This document shows positions 43,198-51,414 of a stretch of DNA of 57,777 bases, piece after piece. A program made the translations under genes and the position numbers. Source of the DNA: Clostridiales bacterium. Lineage in GTDB: Bacteria; Bacillota; Clostridia; Christensenellales; JAISNN01. A model generated the notes under the pieces. It saw only the letters and a list, made by a program, of their open reading frames with translations. It was not told where the DNA came from and searched no databases. The first letter of the stretch is position 1, and every line of letters begins with the position of its first letter. The DNA lies in assembly GCA_031275485.1 (NCBI GenBank), contig JAISOS010000063.1, positions 1 to 57,777 on the forward strand, read 5' to 3'.

Positions 43198-43992
43198 ATG
43201 ATTTTGGATAAAATAGCGGCGGGCGCGTATAAGCGCGTCGAGAACGCGAAAAAAGAAAAATCTTTAAAGGAAATCGAGAAGGAGGCTTACGGGCTTGCTT
43301 TGGAGGCGAATGGCGGTTTTCCTTTCGCAAAGGCGCTGAAAAAAGCGGGTTTATCCTTTATATGCGAAATAAAGCGCGCGTCGCCCTCAAAAGGCGTAAT
43401 AGCGGACGGCTTTCCATATACGGACATAGCGAAAGAATATGCCGCCGCAGGCGCGGACGCGGTTTCCGTGCTCACCGAGCCCGAATTTTTTTTGGGGCGG
43501 GACGAATATTTGACCGCCGTTTCAAGAGCGGTTAATCTGCCCTTGCTACGCAAGGATTTCATCGTGGACGAATACCAGATATACGTGGCAAGGCTTATCG
43601 GCGCGTCGGCGGTTCTTCTAATATCCGCGCTCTTGAACGCGGAAAAAATCGGAAGATTTTTAGAGATCGCGCGAAATCTCGGTCTGTCCGTCCTTGCCGA
43701 AACGCATTCGCGTGAGGAGATAGACATGGCTTTGGACGGCGGCGCGGAAATTATCGGCGTAAACAACCGCGATTTGAGAACCTTCGAGGTGGATTTGAGA
43801 ACAAGCGAGAGACTGCGCCCGTTCATTCCAAAGAGCGCAACCTTCGTGTCGGAGAGTGGGATAAAAAGCCGCGCCGACGTCGAATTTTTAGAGGGTATAG
43901 GCGCGGACGCGGTTTTGATAGGCGAATATATTATGCGGGCAAATGATAAAAGCGCGTATTTGAAAGAATTAAAAGGTTACAAGGCGATTTGA
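43198..43992 (+). CDS. trpC: Indole-3-glycerol phosphate synthase
   Basis: The 264-residue TIM-barrel enzyme closes the indole ring of CdRP. FICEIKRASPSKGVI holds the catalytic lysine, VLTEPEFFLG and LLRKDFIVDEYQI give further active-site residues, and IIGVNNRDLRTFEVDL with FVSESGIKSRADV is the phosphate-binding part. The ATG at 43198 is nine bases from GCGGAG; the ATG at 43192 is only three bases away and is less likely. It is a stand-alone protein, not fused to TrpF. Confidence 0.95.
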   Translation: MILDKIAAGAYKRVENAKKEKSLKEIEKEAYGLALEANGGFPFAKALKKAGLSFICEIKRASPSKGVIADGFPYTDIAKEYAAAGADAVSVLTEPEFFLGRDEYLTAVSRAVNLPLLRKDFIVDEYQIYVARLIGASAVLLISALLNAEKIGRFLEIARNLGLSVLAETHSREEIDMALDGGAEIIGVNNRDLRTFEVDLRTSERLRPFIPKSATFVSESGIKSRADVEFLEGIGADAVLIGEYIMRANDKSAYLKELKGYKAI

Positions 43993-44208
43993 TTTCCGAA
44001 CGGGCGGATGAATAAGTGAAACGGTATTAACCGCGAATTATTATGCGGAACGAAGAGAAAAAGTTTAACGTAAAGCTCAAAAAGCGCGGTCGGGTTTGTA
44101 CGATCAACGAATACGGAACGAATAAATGAAACGGTATTAATTGCGGATATTTAGCGGATTAATGCCAACGAACGCGTATCCGAGAGAATTAAAAGGTAAA
44201 AATATAAT

Positions 44209-44922
44209 ATGGTAAAAATAAAAATTTGCGGATTGCGCTCGTTTAGGGATATAGACTATATAAACGCCGCCGCGCCCGATTACGCGGGTCTGGTTTTCGT
44301 TGCGGACAGCCGCAGATTTGTTACGCATAAATTCGCCGCCGAATTTGTCGGCGGGCTTCGTCCCGGCATAATTCCCGTGGGTGTGTTCGCGAACGCGCAA
44401 ATTGACGAAATAGCCGAGTTATACTGTCGCGGCGTGATATTTGCCGCTCAGCTTCACGGCGGCGAAGATGAAATTTATATATCCGAATTGGGAAAAAAAT
44501 GCGCGGATCTAACGATAATAAAGGCGGTAAGCGCGGACGTGATTCCAGAGAATTACGGCGAAAAAGCGAGCGAAGACGGGAATAAAATTTCAATAAATCG
44601 CGATAAAAAAATAAACGGAAATACGGACGGAATTTACGCGGATTCCGGAATAAAAGTCAAGCGCGGAAAGGCGGATTTTTTGCTTATAGACAGCGGAAAG
44701 GGCGGCACGGGCAAAACGTTCGATTGGCGGAAAATACGCGGTATAGAACCGCCGTTTTTTCTTGCGGGAGGGATAAATTTGAGCAATATAGACGCGGCTC
44801 TAAGACTGAACCCCTATGCGGTGGATATAAGCGGCGGTGCGGAAACGGACGGCGAAAAAGACGGCGAAAAAATCCGCTTACTGACGGAGCGTGTCGGGCG
44901 CTATAACCGTAATCGGCTATGA
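44209..44922 (+). CDS. trpF: Phosphoribosylanthranilate isomerase with an insertion
   Basis: The 237-residue enzyme converts PRA to CdRP. KICGLRSFRDIDYIN carries the catalytic cysteine, QLHGGED is the substrate strand, LLIDSGKGGTGKTFDW carries the catalytic aspartate, and LAGGINLSNIDAAL with AVDISGGAETDGEKD binds phosphate. The family is usually about 200 residues; residues ~123-158 are an Asn/Lys/Asp-rich insertion (EDGNKISINRDKKINGNTDG) before the LLIDSGKG strand. The ribosome binding site is weak (AAAAGGTAAAA). Confidence 0.93.
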   Translation: MVKIKICGLRSFRDIDYINAAAPDYAGLVFVADSRRFVTHKFAAEFVGGLRPGIIPVGVFANAQIDEIAELYCRGVIFAAQLHGGEDEIYISELGKKCADLTIIKAVSADVIPENYGEKASEDGNKISINRDKKINGNTDGIYADSGIKVKRGKADFLLIDSGKGGTGKTFDWRKIRGIEPPFFLAGGINLSNIDAALRLNPYAVDISGGAETDGEKDGEKIRLLTERVGRYNRNRL

Positions 44923-45477
44923 GCGTTACGGGTTCATAACGTTTAAAGCGCGGCGAATGAATAAGCTCAAAAAGAACGACGGAAAACAGTCGAAAAAGAT
45001 TCTTAAAAGCGGTAAAACACCTAAAAAACTGCGGAAAATGATGAAAAACGATCCGAAAAGATATAAAAAAGATGAAAGAATTACAAAAAATGATGAAAAA
45101 CGGTTAAAAAAAGATTAAAAGCGGTAAAAAACGCAGTGAAAATTTCCGAACAACAACGAAAAACGACGTTAGAAGACCGTAATAAAAACGCTGAAAAAAC
45201 GCCGAAAAAACGACGTGAAATATCGAAAAAAGATGGTGAAACGCCCGAAAACCGGAGAAAAGGCGACGGGTAAAAACGTTTGACAAAACGGTAAAGCAAA
45301 CGTAAAAACGGTCTGAAAAATAATAAGAAAATAACGTTAAAAAGGGCAATAAAAACGTTGAAAAAACGGCTGAAAATAACGAAAAACAGTCGGAAAACGA
45401 TGAAAGAAATTGTAAAAAACGATAATGAGACAGCGGGTAAATAAACGCGACGGCAATGAAAAACGGGGGGAGGAGTT
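44923..45477 (+). other. Purine-rich, strand-asymmetric spacer between trpF and trpB
   Basis: About 500 bases composed largely of words such as GAAAAACG, GCGGTAAAA and AAAAACGCTG, with A in great excess over T on the transcribed strand. A Lys-rich reading frame (44891-45118) runs through it but overlaps trpF and has no ribosome binding site. I see no hairpin or known RNA. The unstructured, A-rich message may matter for operon expression, or the tract may be decayed simple repeat. Confidence 0.5.
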
Positions 45478-46677
45478 ATGGGCGAAAAAATTCAAAGCCG
45501 CGGGCGCTTCGGCGCGTTCGGCGGGCAGTATATTCCGGAGACGCTGATGAACGAGGTCAAGTCGCTTGAAGCCGCGTACAATTTTTACAAGACCGACGTG
45601 GCTTTCAACAATGAATTGAACGCGCTTTTACGCGACTACGCGGGGCGGCCGTCACTCCTCTATTACGCTGAGAAAATGACGAGAGATCTCGGCGGCGCGA
45701 GGATTTATTTGAAACGCGAGGATCTGAATCATACCGGCTCGCACAAAATCAACAATGTATTGGGGCAGGCTCTCCTCGCCAAACGTATGGGAAAAACCCG
45801 CGTTATAGCCGAAACGGGCGCGGGGCAACACGGTGTGGCTACGGCTACGGCGGCGGCGCTTTTGGGCTTGGAATGCGAGATATTTATGGGCAAGGAGGAC
45901 GTGTCGCGCCAGGCTTTGAATGTGTACCGCATGGAGCTTTTGGGAGCGAGGGTCAACGCTGTTACGGGAGGCACGATGACCTTGAAAGACGCGGTGAACG
46001 AGACCATGCGCGAATGGACGCGTCGCGTGCGCGACACGCATTACGTATTAGGCTCCGTTATGGGTCCGCACCCCTTCCCGACGATTGTGCGCGACTTTCA
46101 GAGCGTCATAAGCCGCGAGGCCCGCGCGCAAATTTTGGAGCGCGAGGGGCGTTTGCCGTCCGCAGTCATCGCTTGTGTGGGCGGCGGAAGCAACGCTATG
46201 GGAATGTTTTATCACTTTATAGACGATAAGGCGGTAAGGCTTATCGGGTGCGAGGCGGCGGGGCGTGGCGCGGACACCGATATGCACGCCGCAGCAATCG
46301 CGAAGGGCAGACCGGGCGTATTTCACGGAATGAAGTCGTATTTTTGTCAAGACGGCGAGGGGCAGATCTCTCCCGTGTATTCCATTTCGGCGGGACTGGA
46401 CTATCCCGGGATAGGTCCCGAGCACGCGTACCTCCACGAGAGCGGACGCGCCGAATATTATCCCGTAGACGACGAGGCGGCGGTATCGGCGTTCGAGTAT
46501 CTTGCGAGGACGGAGGGCGTCATTTGCGCCGTCGAAAGCGCGCACGCCGTGGCATACGCGAGGGAATTCGCGCCGAAGCTTTCCAAGGATAAAATTATCA
46601 TTATCTGCCTTTCGGGGCGGGGCGACAAGGATGTCGCGGCGATAGCTAAGTACCGCGGCAGGGAATTGGCGGAGTAG
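45478..46677 (+). CDS. trpB: Tryptophan synthase beta chain
   Basis: The 399-residue PLP enzyme joins indole and serine to give tryptophan. [16 protein letters not shown] is the N-terminal signature, [18 protein letters not shown] holds the PLP lysine, [20 protein letters not shown] the channel region, and [13 protein letters not shown] the PLP phosphate loop. It is a canonical TrpB1. GGGGGGAGGAGTT precedes the ATG, the strongest ribosome binding site in the operon, which fits the isolation of this gene by a long spacer. Confidence 0.96.
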   Translation: MGEKIQSRGRFGAFGGQYIPETLMNEVKSLEAAYNFYKTDVAFNNELNALLRDYAGRPSLLYYAEKMTRDLGGARIYLKREDLNHTGSHKINNVLGQALLAKRMGKTRVIAETGAGQHGVATATAAALLGLECEIFMGKEDVSRQALNVYRMELLGARVNAVTGGTMTLKDAVNETMREWTRRVRDTHYVLGSVMGPHPFPTIVRDFQSVISREARAQILEREGRLPSAVIACVGGGSNAMGMFYHFIDDKAVRLIGCEAAGRGADTDMHAAAIAKGRPGVFHGMKSYFCQDGEGQISPVYSISAGLDYPGIGPEHAYLHESGRAEYYPVDDEAAVSAFEYLARTEGVICAVESAHAVAYAREFAPKLSKDKIIIICLSGRGDKDVAAIAKYRGRELAE

Positions 46678-46986
46678 GAAAAGACGGCGTAAAACGACGG
46701 CGTCGGATTGTCCTTAATAAAAGGAATAACAGGGAGCCTTGCAGGGACGCGAGACGGCAATACGGCAATAAAGGATAAGCGGACTCGGTGGTAGACGTAC
46801 GGATTTTTACGGTTGTAACGGCGGTAAAAAATATACGAAAAACGCGATGGGCGCGCGAATTTTTACCGTCTCGGCGGCAATTAAAAAATAGGTAAAAACG
46901 CGATAAAAAGTATGATAAAAGTTTGCCGATCTTTACGGTCGTAACGGCGGTAAAAAGAGGTTGAAAGGACGGAGGAAAAGAAGGAT
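46678..46986 (+). other. Spacer between trpB and trpA with an internal repeat
   Basis: The words TTTTTACGGTTGTAACGGCG (46802-46821) and TCTTTACGGTCGTAACGGCG (46934-46953), each followed by GTAAAAA, are an imperfect direct repeat; each could also fold on itself (TTTTACGG..CGGTAAAA). The rest has the A-rich GTAAAAACG style seen after trpF. No gene was recognised. Confidence 0.5.
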
Positions 46987-47763
46987 ATGAGCGGTATAAA
47001 AAAAGCTTTCGAGAAAGGCAAGGCGTTTATAGGCTTCGTTACGGGCGGCGACCCGTCGCTTGAAAAAAGCTATGAGTTTATCTTAAAATTAGTCGAAGGC
47101 GGTGCGGATCTCGTTGAAATCGGCGTGCCTTTTTCCGATCCGATAGCGGAGGGCGAGGTGATTCAGCGCGCGAACATACGCGCGCTGAACGCGGGCGCGA
47201 CCGTGGACGGGATTTTTGAGTTGGTAAGGCGCGTTCGTAAGGTAAGCGATATTCCGCTCGCGCTTTTGACATATCTCAATCCCGTCTTTTACCGGGGCTA
47301 TTCCGAATTTTTTTCCGAATGTAAAAGCGCGGGCGTAGACGGCGTGATAATTCCCGACCTGCCTTTCGAGGAGCGCGGCGAGGTTTTGCCCGACGCGAAT
47401 GAAAACGGCGTCGATGTGATTTCGCTTATCGCGCCCACCTCGAAGGACAGAATTAAGAGCATAGCCGCAGACGCGAGCGGGTTTGTATACATAGTTTCAT
47501 CGATGGGCGTAACGGGCGTGCGTAGCGATATCGAGACCGATTTGAAAGAAATAATCGACTCGGCGCGCGCGGTTTCGAGCACGCCCGTCGCCGTGGGTTT
47601 CGGCGTGAGCACCCCCGAACAGGCGAAAAATATAGCGAAAATCGCGGACGGCGTAATCGTGGGCAGCGCGGTAGTCAAGCTGATCGCCGAGCACGGCGGG
47701 AATGCCGGAGAATATGTCCGCGAATACGCCGAAATAATGAAAAACGCTATAAGAAACGCGTAA
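46987..47763 (+). CDS. trpA: Tryptophan synthase alpha chain
   Basis: The 258-residue TIM barrel cleaves indole-3-glycerol phosphate and passes indole to TrpB. AFIGFVTGGDPSLEKSYEFI starts the barrel. LVEIGVPFSDPIAEGEVIQ contains the catalytic glutamate (Glu49 in E. coli numbering), while the position equivalent to the second acid, Asp60, is Glu, as AEG in place of ADG. To my knowledge AEG occurs in other Bacillota TrpA. GFGVSTPEQAKNI and VVGSAVVKLI bind phosphate. A GGAGGAAAAGAAGGAT stretch precedes the ATG. Confidence 0.95.
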   Translation: MSGIKKAFEKGKAFIGFVTGGDPSLEKSYEFILKLVEGGADLVEIGVPFSDPIAEGEVIQRANIRALNAGATVDGIFELVRRVRKVSDIPLALLTYLNPVFYRGYSEFFSECKSAGVDGVIIPDLPFEERGEVLPDANENGVDVISLIAPTSKDRIKSIAADASGFVYIVSSMGVTGVRSDIETDLKEIIDSARAVSSTPVAVGFGVSTPEQAKNIAKIADGVIVGSAVVKLIAEHGGNAGEYVREYAEIMKNAIRNA

Positions 47764-47787
47764 GTTTTTTGTTTTAAAAAAAATTAT

Positions 47788-47827
47788 GCGTGGAAAGCCT
47801 TTTTGTTTGTAAAAGGCTTTCCCCGCG
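47788..47827. repeat. Palindromic dispersed repeat after trpA
   Basis: GCGTGGAAAGCCTTTT..AAAAGGCTTTCCCCGCG with a TGTTTGT centre, followed on the right by CGCTTTCCAACAACTTTGAT. It could end the trp operon in the absence of another terminator, although no T run follows. Confidence 0.65.
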
Positions 47828-48085
47828 CCGCTTTCCAACAACTTTGATATTTTACACTTATTAAAATTTCACACGCGGCATTGCCGGATTTGAAAATTCT
47901 TTAAAAGAAAACGCCGCGGGCGGAAAAATCTCTCGTATAATACCGTTCATAGGCGATTGCGTAAAAAGCCGCGCTTTTTACGGTCGCATTACCCGAAAAA
48001 AACTTAATTGCGACCGCTCGCCCGATTAAGCCTGAAAAAGGCTTCTTCCCCGCATAAGTTTCTTAAATCGAAAAAATTAGAACCT
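47828..48085. other. Intergenic region without a recognised gene
   Basis: Between trpA and the minus-strand membrane gene. Contains a GCGCTTTTTACGG stretch but no clear feature. Confidence 0.35.
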
Positions 48086-48235
48086 GTCTTCGCAAACCGA
48101 ACAGGATGTCCTTGCGGGTCTTTTCGCGGTTTTACGCGTTCTTTTTTGTCAACAGCTATGCTATCGTCTGTGAAAAACGTCTTGAAAGCCGCGAAAGTTT
48201 CTCGCAAATCCGCCGATTCTCATCTATGAATACAG
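48086..48235 (-). repeat. AGGGCGC-type dispersed element, diverged copy
   Basis: Shares TCTTGAAAGCCGCGAAA and TCTCGCAAATCCG with the copy in the trpD-trpC spacer (43030-43062), in the same orientation. The remaining sequence is diverged. Confidence 0.4.
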
Positions 48236-48239
48236 GTTC

Positions 48240-49274
48240 TTACAATTTAAACGTAATATTTTTCTTTTCTAAAAAGATACCTAGGAGTAAATAAGCCGCG
48301 ACGACGCCGATCTCGAGTAGCAGAAGCCGCGTTTGATTTAGAGGAACGTCGGCGAGAAAAATCATCGTTACCGCCATTACCGCGAGAGAGATAAGCAGAT
48401 AGAGGAACAAATTGCGCCCCATTGAGGACAGCACGGGAATCCGTCGGCCTTTTAGGACGAGTTTATCTATCACGTAGAACGCAAAATATACCGTATTTAT
48501 AAACGTTGCGGCCATAAGCATATACGTCGTGTTGTAGTCCTCGAAAAACGCGGCTTTGCCGAAAAAACGGTCGGATAAAACGGCCGCGCCCGCAAGTAAG
48601 AGCGAGGCGGCGGCATACGCGATAATACCCTTTCGCATAGCGTCGCCGAGAGCGGAGGAAACGAGTACGATTCCGAGATAGCCGACGCACGCGGCAAGAC
48701 CGCCCTGATAGCTGTGGAATATATTAATTTCTTTGTGGAATAACTGGAACAGAACCAAAACGCCGAGACCCGCCAAGACTCTCGCCCACGCGTGCCTTCT
48801 CATAAAGCCGAACAGGAAAGGCGTCAGTAAGACCCCCGTAAAGCCTATGCTTTGAATCGTATCCCAATCGTGTTCGGTCGCTCCGTTTATTTCTTTAAGT
48901 AGCTTGCTTTTTATGAAAGTAATCGTGCAAAATATGCCGACTATCGTCATATTTCTCATAAAAAACCGCTTGTAAGCGGCGCGGGAGCCGTCGCGAACCG
49001 TATGCCGCGAGAATGTCGGAAATACGGTCAAGCCGATTAAAAAGAAAAATATCGCGGGACCCAAGTCCATCAAACTGAAATTTAAATACGACCAAAGCGG
49101 TATTCCGTTCACGTCGCCCTCGTGAATACTCCATTCGGGCATCTTAAAAGTCAAATTCGCAAGGAAATAGACGTTCGTTACTATAAAGAAAATAATTACT
49201 AAGCCTTTCACATTGTCCACAAGCGCGTTACGTTCAGACGCCGAGTCTGTTTTCTTAATTTTCATCTTAACCAT
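48240..49274 (-). CDS. Polytopic membrane protein, HGSNAT/DUF5009-like acyltransferase candidate, paralogue 2
   Basis: The 344-residue product is a paralogue of 37529-38614. Shared blocks are ALVDNVKGLVIIFFI, SLMDLGPAIFFFLIGLTVF, MRNMTIVGIFCTITFIKS, IQSIGFTGVLLTPFLFGF, the glycine-rich GLAACVGYLGIVLV, the DDYNATY-type EDYNTTYMLMAATFINTVYF, and the C-terminal EKKNITFKL. About ten membrane helices are predicted. The start may be the ATG at 49274 or at 49265; neither has a strong ribosome binding site. Function inferred only at the level of a possible membrane acyltransferase. Confidence 0.55.
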   Translation of the reverse strand: MVKMKIKKTDSASERNALVDNVKGLVIIFFIVTNVYFLANLTFKMPEWSIHEGDVNGIPLWSYLNFSLMDLGPAIFFFLIGLTVFPTFSRHTVRDGSRAAYKRFFMRNMTIVGIFCTITFIKSKLLKEINGATEHDWDTIQSIGFTGVLLTPFLFGFMRRHAWARVLAGLGVLVLFQLFHKEINIFHSYQGGLAACVGYLGIVLVSSALGDAMRKGIIAYAAASLLLAGAAVLSDRFFGKAAFFEDYNTTYMLMAATFINTVYFAFYVIDKLVLKGRRIPVLSSMGRNLFLYLLISLAVMAVTMIFLADVPLNQTRLLLLEIGVVAAYLLLGIFLEKKNITFKL

Positions 49275-49357
49275 AATGGCTTTAGAATAACAGGCTTTTA
49301 TAAATTCAGAATTAACTTTTTTATAGATCGTAACCGGCTGCGTTTTTTAAAGATTAC

Positions 49358-49420
49358 GGGGCGGGAAACCTTTTGTGAACGAAAGGTTTTCCCCCACGCC
49401 CCTTTCCGAAAAACTTCAAT
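49358..49420 (-). repeat. Palindromic dispersed repeat, inverted copy
   Basis: GGGCGGGAAACCTTTTGTGA followed by ACGAAAGGTTTTCCCCCACG, then CCCCTTTCCGAAAAACTTCA, which is the complement of the TGAAGTTTTTTGGAAAGGGG flank seen at 24968 and 50182. Confidence 0.7.
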
Positions 49421-49518
49421 ATATATTTTTGAAGTATTCCCGATATTAAAAGAACGAAAACAACGAGCGAGAGGCGGGTAAAGCGCGAATAAATAACGAA
49501 TGAAAACGGCGCGCCGAT

Positions 49519-49662
49519 AGGGCGTGTTCGCGTAAACGAAAACGATAGAATTTTAGGCGGTTCCCGCGTCCGTCAAGGCGTTTAACGACGCATAGCAATG
49601 CCGCGCCGGGATATAACGACGCCGGAAAGGGTAAATAAGCGCAAAAAACGCGACGCTTGCGC
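49519..49662 (+). repeat. AGGGCGC-type dispersed element, plus-strand copy
   Basis: Aligns along its length with the complement of 53994-54140: TAAACGAAAACGATAGAATT and TTAGGCGG, then GTCAAGGCG, then AAATAAGCGCAAAAAACGCG. It begins AGGGCG; the other end is diverged. Confidence 0.6.
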
Positions 49663-49768
49663 TTTACGCGAACACGCCCGAATACCGTCCCTATAAAATT
49701 TTTGAAAGGTCTGCCCGCTTAAATTTTCAAAAGAATCGGAATTTTTGTCAAAACGGGCGTTTTTATGC

Positions 49769-49797
49769 TTGACTTAACGTATTTAAACGCTTATAAT
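49769..49797 (+). promoter_or_regulatory. Promoter of rpsU
   Basis: TTGACT (49769-49774), 17 bases, TATAAT (49792-49797). The leader to the GTG at 49845 is about 40 bases. Confidence 0.75.
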
Positions 49798-49844
49798 ATA
49801 TACTGTTATTTATATCGGGTTGCCGGAGAGGGGGCGAAATTACT

Positions 49845-50021
49845 GTGTCGACGGTCAGAGTGGGCGAAAACGAAAGTCTTGACAGCGCGATTAGGCGGTT
49901 CAAGAGGAAGTGCGCGCGCGACGGCATTATAGGCGATCTGAGAAAAAGAGAAGCTTATGAAAAACCGAGCGTGAAAAGAAAAAAGAAAGCCGAAGCGGCA
50001 AGAAAGCGTTTCTATAAATAG
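49845..50021 (+). CDS. rpsU: 30S ribosomal protein S21
   Basis: The 58-residue product, too short for many gene callers' thresholds, starts at GTG (49845) about ten bases after GGAGAGGGGG. The sequence [20 protein letters not shown], then [20 protein letters not shown], and a Lys/Arg-rich end ([15 protein letters not shown]) is the standard S21 pattern. S21 sits near the 3' end of 16S rRNA and helps initiation. It is monocistronic, between a consensus promoter and an intrinsic terminator. Confidence 0.93.
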   Translation: MSTVRVGENESLDSAIRRFKRKCARDGIIGDLRKREAYEKPSVKRKKKAEAARKRFYK

Positions 50022-50052
50022 AATAGATATAAATTCGGTCCGCATATTTAAG

Positions 50053-50080
50053 ACAGCGCACATATTTTGCGCTGTTTTTA
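50053..50080 (+). terminator. Intrinsic terminator of rpsU
   Basis: ACAGCGCA pairs with TGCGCTGT around CATATTT, followed by TTTTATT. Confidence 0.85.
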
Positions 50081-50181
50081 TTAGGCGGAACAATTCGAAG
50101 TTTGGACGGTGCAAAATCCGTTAAAAATACCGCAGACCGGTTGTGAAGTTTTATATAAAAATATTTATTAAGAAATACGGC

Positions 50182-50250
50182 GTTGAAGTTTTTTGGAAAG
50201 GGGCGCGGGGAAAAGCCTTTTGTTCACAAAAGGTTTCTCCCCGCGTAAAT
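50182..50250. repeat. Palindromic dispersed repeat before mtnN
   Basis: GTTGAAGTTTTTTGGAAAGG leads into a long hairpin at 50204-50245 whose arms start CGCGGGGA and end TCCCCGCG around CTTTTGTTCACAAAAG. It is nearly identical in layout to the copy at 24968. It lies 37 bases before the mtnN start codon. Confidence 0.75.
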
Positions 50251-50286
50251 TAAAAAACAGAAAATAAAAAATAAAAGGATATTCGT

Positions 50287-50988
50287 ATGCTGTGCGTCGT
50301 TGCCGCTATGTATTCGGAAATAGAGTTTCTTTTGAAAGCGGTTTCCGTTAAATCCGAACAAAAATTACCCGGCGGGCGGACGGTTTTTGTCGTTTGCCAT
50401 AACGGGTCGGATTTTATAATCGCCGTGTGCGGCATAGGGAAAGTCAATTCCGCCGTTACTCTGCAATATATTCTCGACAATTTCGACGCGGACGCCGTAA
50501 TAAACATCGGAACGGCGGGCGGAATAAAAGGCGGATTCAAAAAAAACGACGTACTGATAGCCTCGGCGGCATATCAGCACGATTACGACATCGGTTTGGG
50601 CGGCGGGGACTATAAACGGGGCGAAATACCCGGGATTTCAAGGGACGCTTTCGTCTTTGACGGCGAATTGCGGAGGGAGCTTCTCGGCATATGCGCCGCG
50701 CTGGGCTTTTCGCCGAGAGAGGGGGCGGTAGTTTCGGGCGACCGCTTCATCGCCGATAGGAAAAAAGCCGAAGAGCTTGCCGAAGTCTTCGGCGCCTGCG
50801 TCTGCGAAATGGAGGCGGCGGCCCTCTTGCAGACCGCCGCGCTGAACGGTTTTAAGCGTATCGCCGCAGTGAAATCCGTCTCCGACAACGCCGACGGCGA
50901 CGCCGCGCGGGATATCGCGGACATTACCGGCGCGAAGGAGAGAATACGAGATATTATTATAGCGTATCTGAATAAAAAAATCGCGTAA
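50287..50988 (+). CDS. mtnN: 5'-methylthioadenosine/S-adenosylhomocysteine nucleosidase
   Basis: The 233-residue enzyme cleaves adenine from MTA, SAH and 5'-deoxyadenosine, feeding methionine salvage. AAMYSEIEFLLKAV holds the catalytic glutamate; VCGIGKVNSAVTLQYIL, INIGTAGGIKGG, SGDRFIADRKKAEEL, CEMEAAALLQTA and VKSVSDNADGDAARD (catalytic aspartate) are all in order. The ribosome binding site is AAAAGGATATTCGT. Full length for the family and cytoplasmic. Confidence 0.93.
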   Translation: MLCVVAAMYSEIEFLLKAVSVKSEQKLPGGRTVFVVCHNGSDFIIAVCGIGKVNSAVTLQYILDNFDADAVINIGTAGGIKGGFKKNDVLIASAAYQHDYDIGLGGGDYKRGEIPGISRDAFVFDGELRRELLGICAALGFSPREGAVVSGDRFIADRKKAEELAEVFGACVCEMEAAALLQTAALNGFKRIAAVKSVSDNADGDAARDIADITGAKERIRDIIIAYLNKKIA

Positions 50989-51414
50989 ATTCAGCGGATT
51001 TTAAATATAAAATCGGCGTTGTCCGCCCGGCGGATTTGAAAAAACCGAATAAAAAACGACAAAAATCACGCGGCGTATTCAGTCTAAAAAGCGTGGTGCG
51101 GCAACGGCGTGTTTGAAACGTCTTTGAAACCGCGCCCGAGGTATCTTTTGTCGTTTTCTGCGCGCCGTCGCGTTGTTTTTTCTAATGCGCCGCGATAGTA
51201 CGCGCCGTCAAAAACGCCTCGACGGCGCGCGAAAACCGCCTAAAAGCTGTTCGCCGTCAAATTCTTAAAGAGATCTAATAAAAACGCGGTATTACCGTAT
51301 TGTATTCGGCATAAGCTTGCGGCGTTACGTTATGAATTTAAACAAAAACGCCGGCGTTTATCGCGGCGGATTTAAGCGCCGTTCGGCTTGAGAACGCGAA
51401 AAAGGAGAGAAATT
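50989..51414. other. Intergenic region upstream of glyS
   Basis: No T-box motif (TGGNACCGCG) was found, unlike the trp leader. The part at about 51115-51240 (GTCTTTGAAACCGCG, then GTCGTTTTCTGCGCGCC) is faintly like the AGGGCGC element family. No gene or clear promoter was seen. Confidence 0.4.

Noticed and set aside
44891-45118. Lys-rich 75-codon open frame after trpF
   Set aside because: It overlaps the trpF end, has no ribosome binding site, and its composition simply reflects the A-rich spacer.
39660-47763. Classical trp leader-peptide attenuation
   Set aside because: No Trp-rich leader peptide is present; control is explained by the T-box.
50989-51414. Possible T-box upstream of glyS
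   Set aside because: No TGGNACCGCG motif and no terminator were found, in contrast to the clear T-box before trpE.
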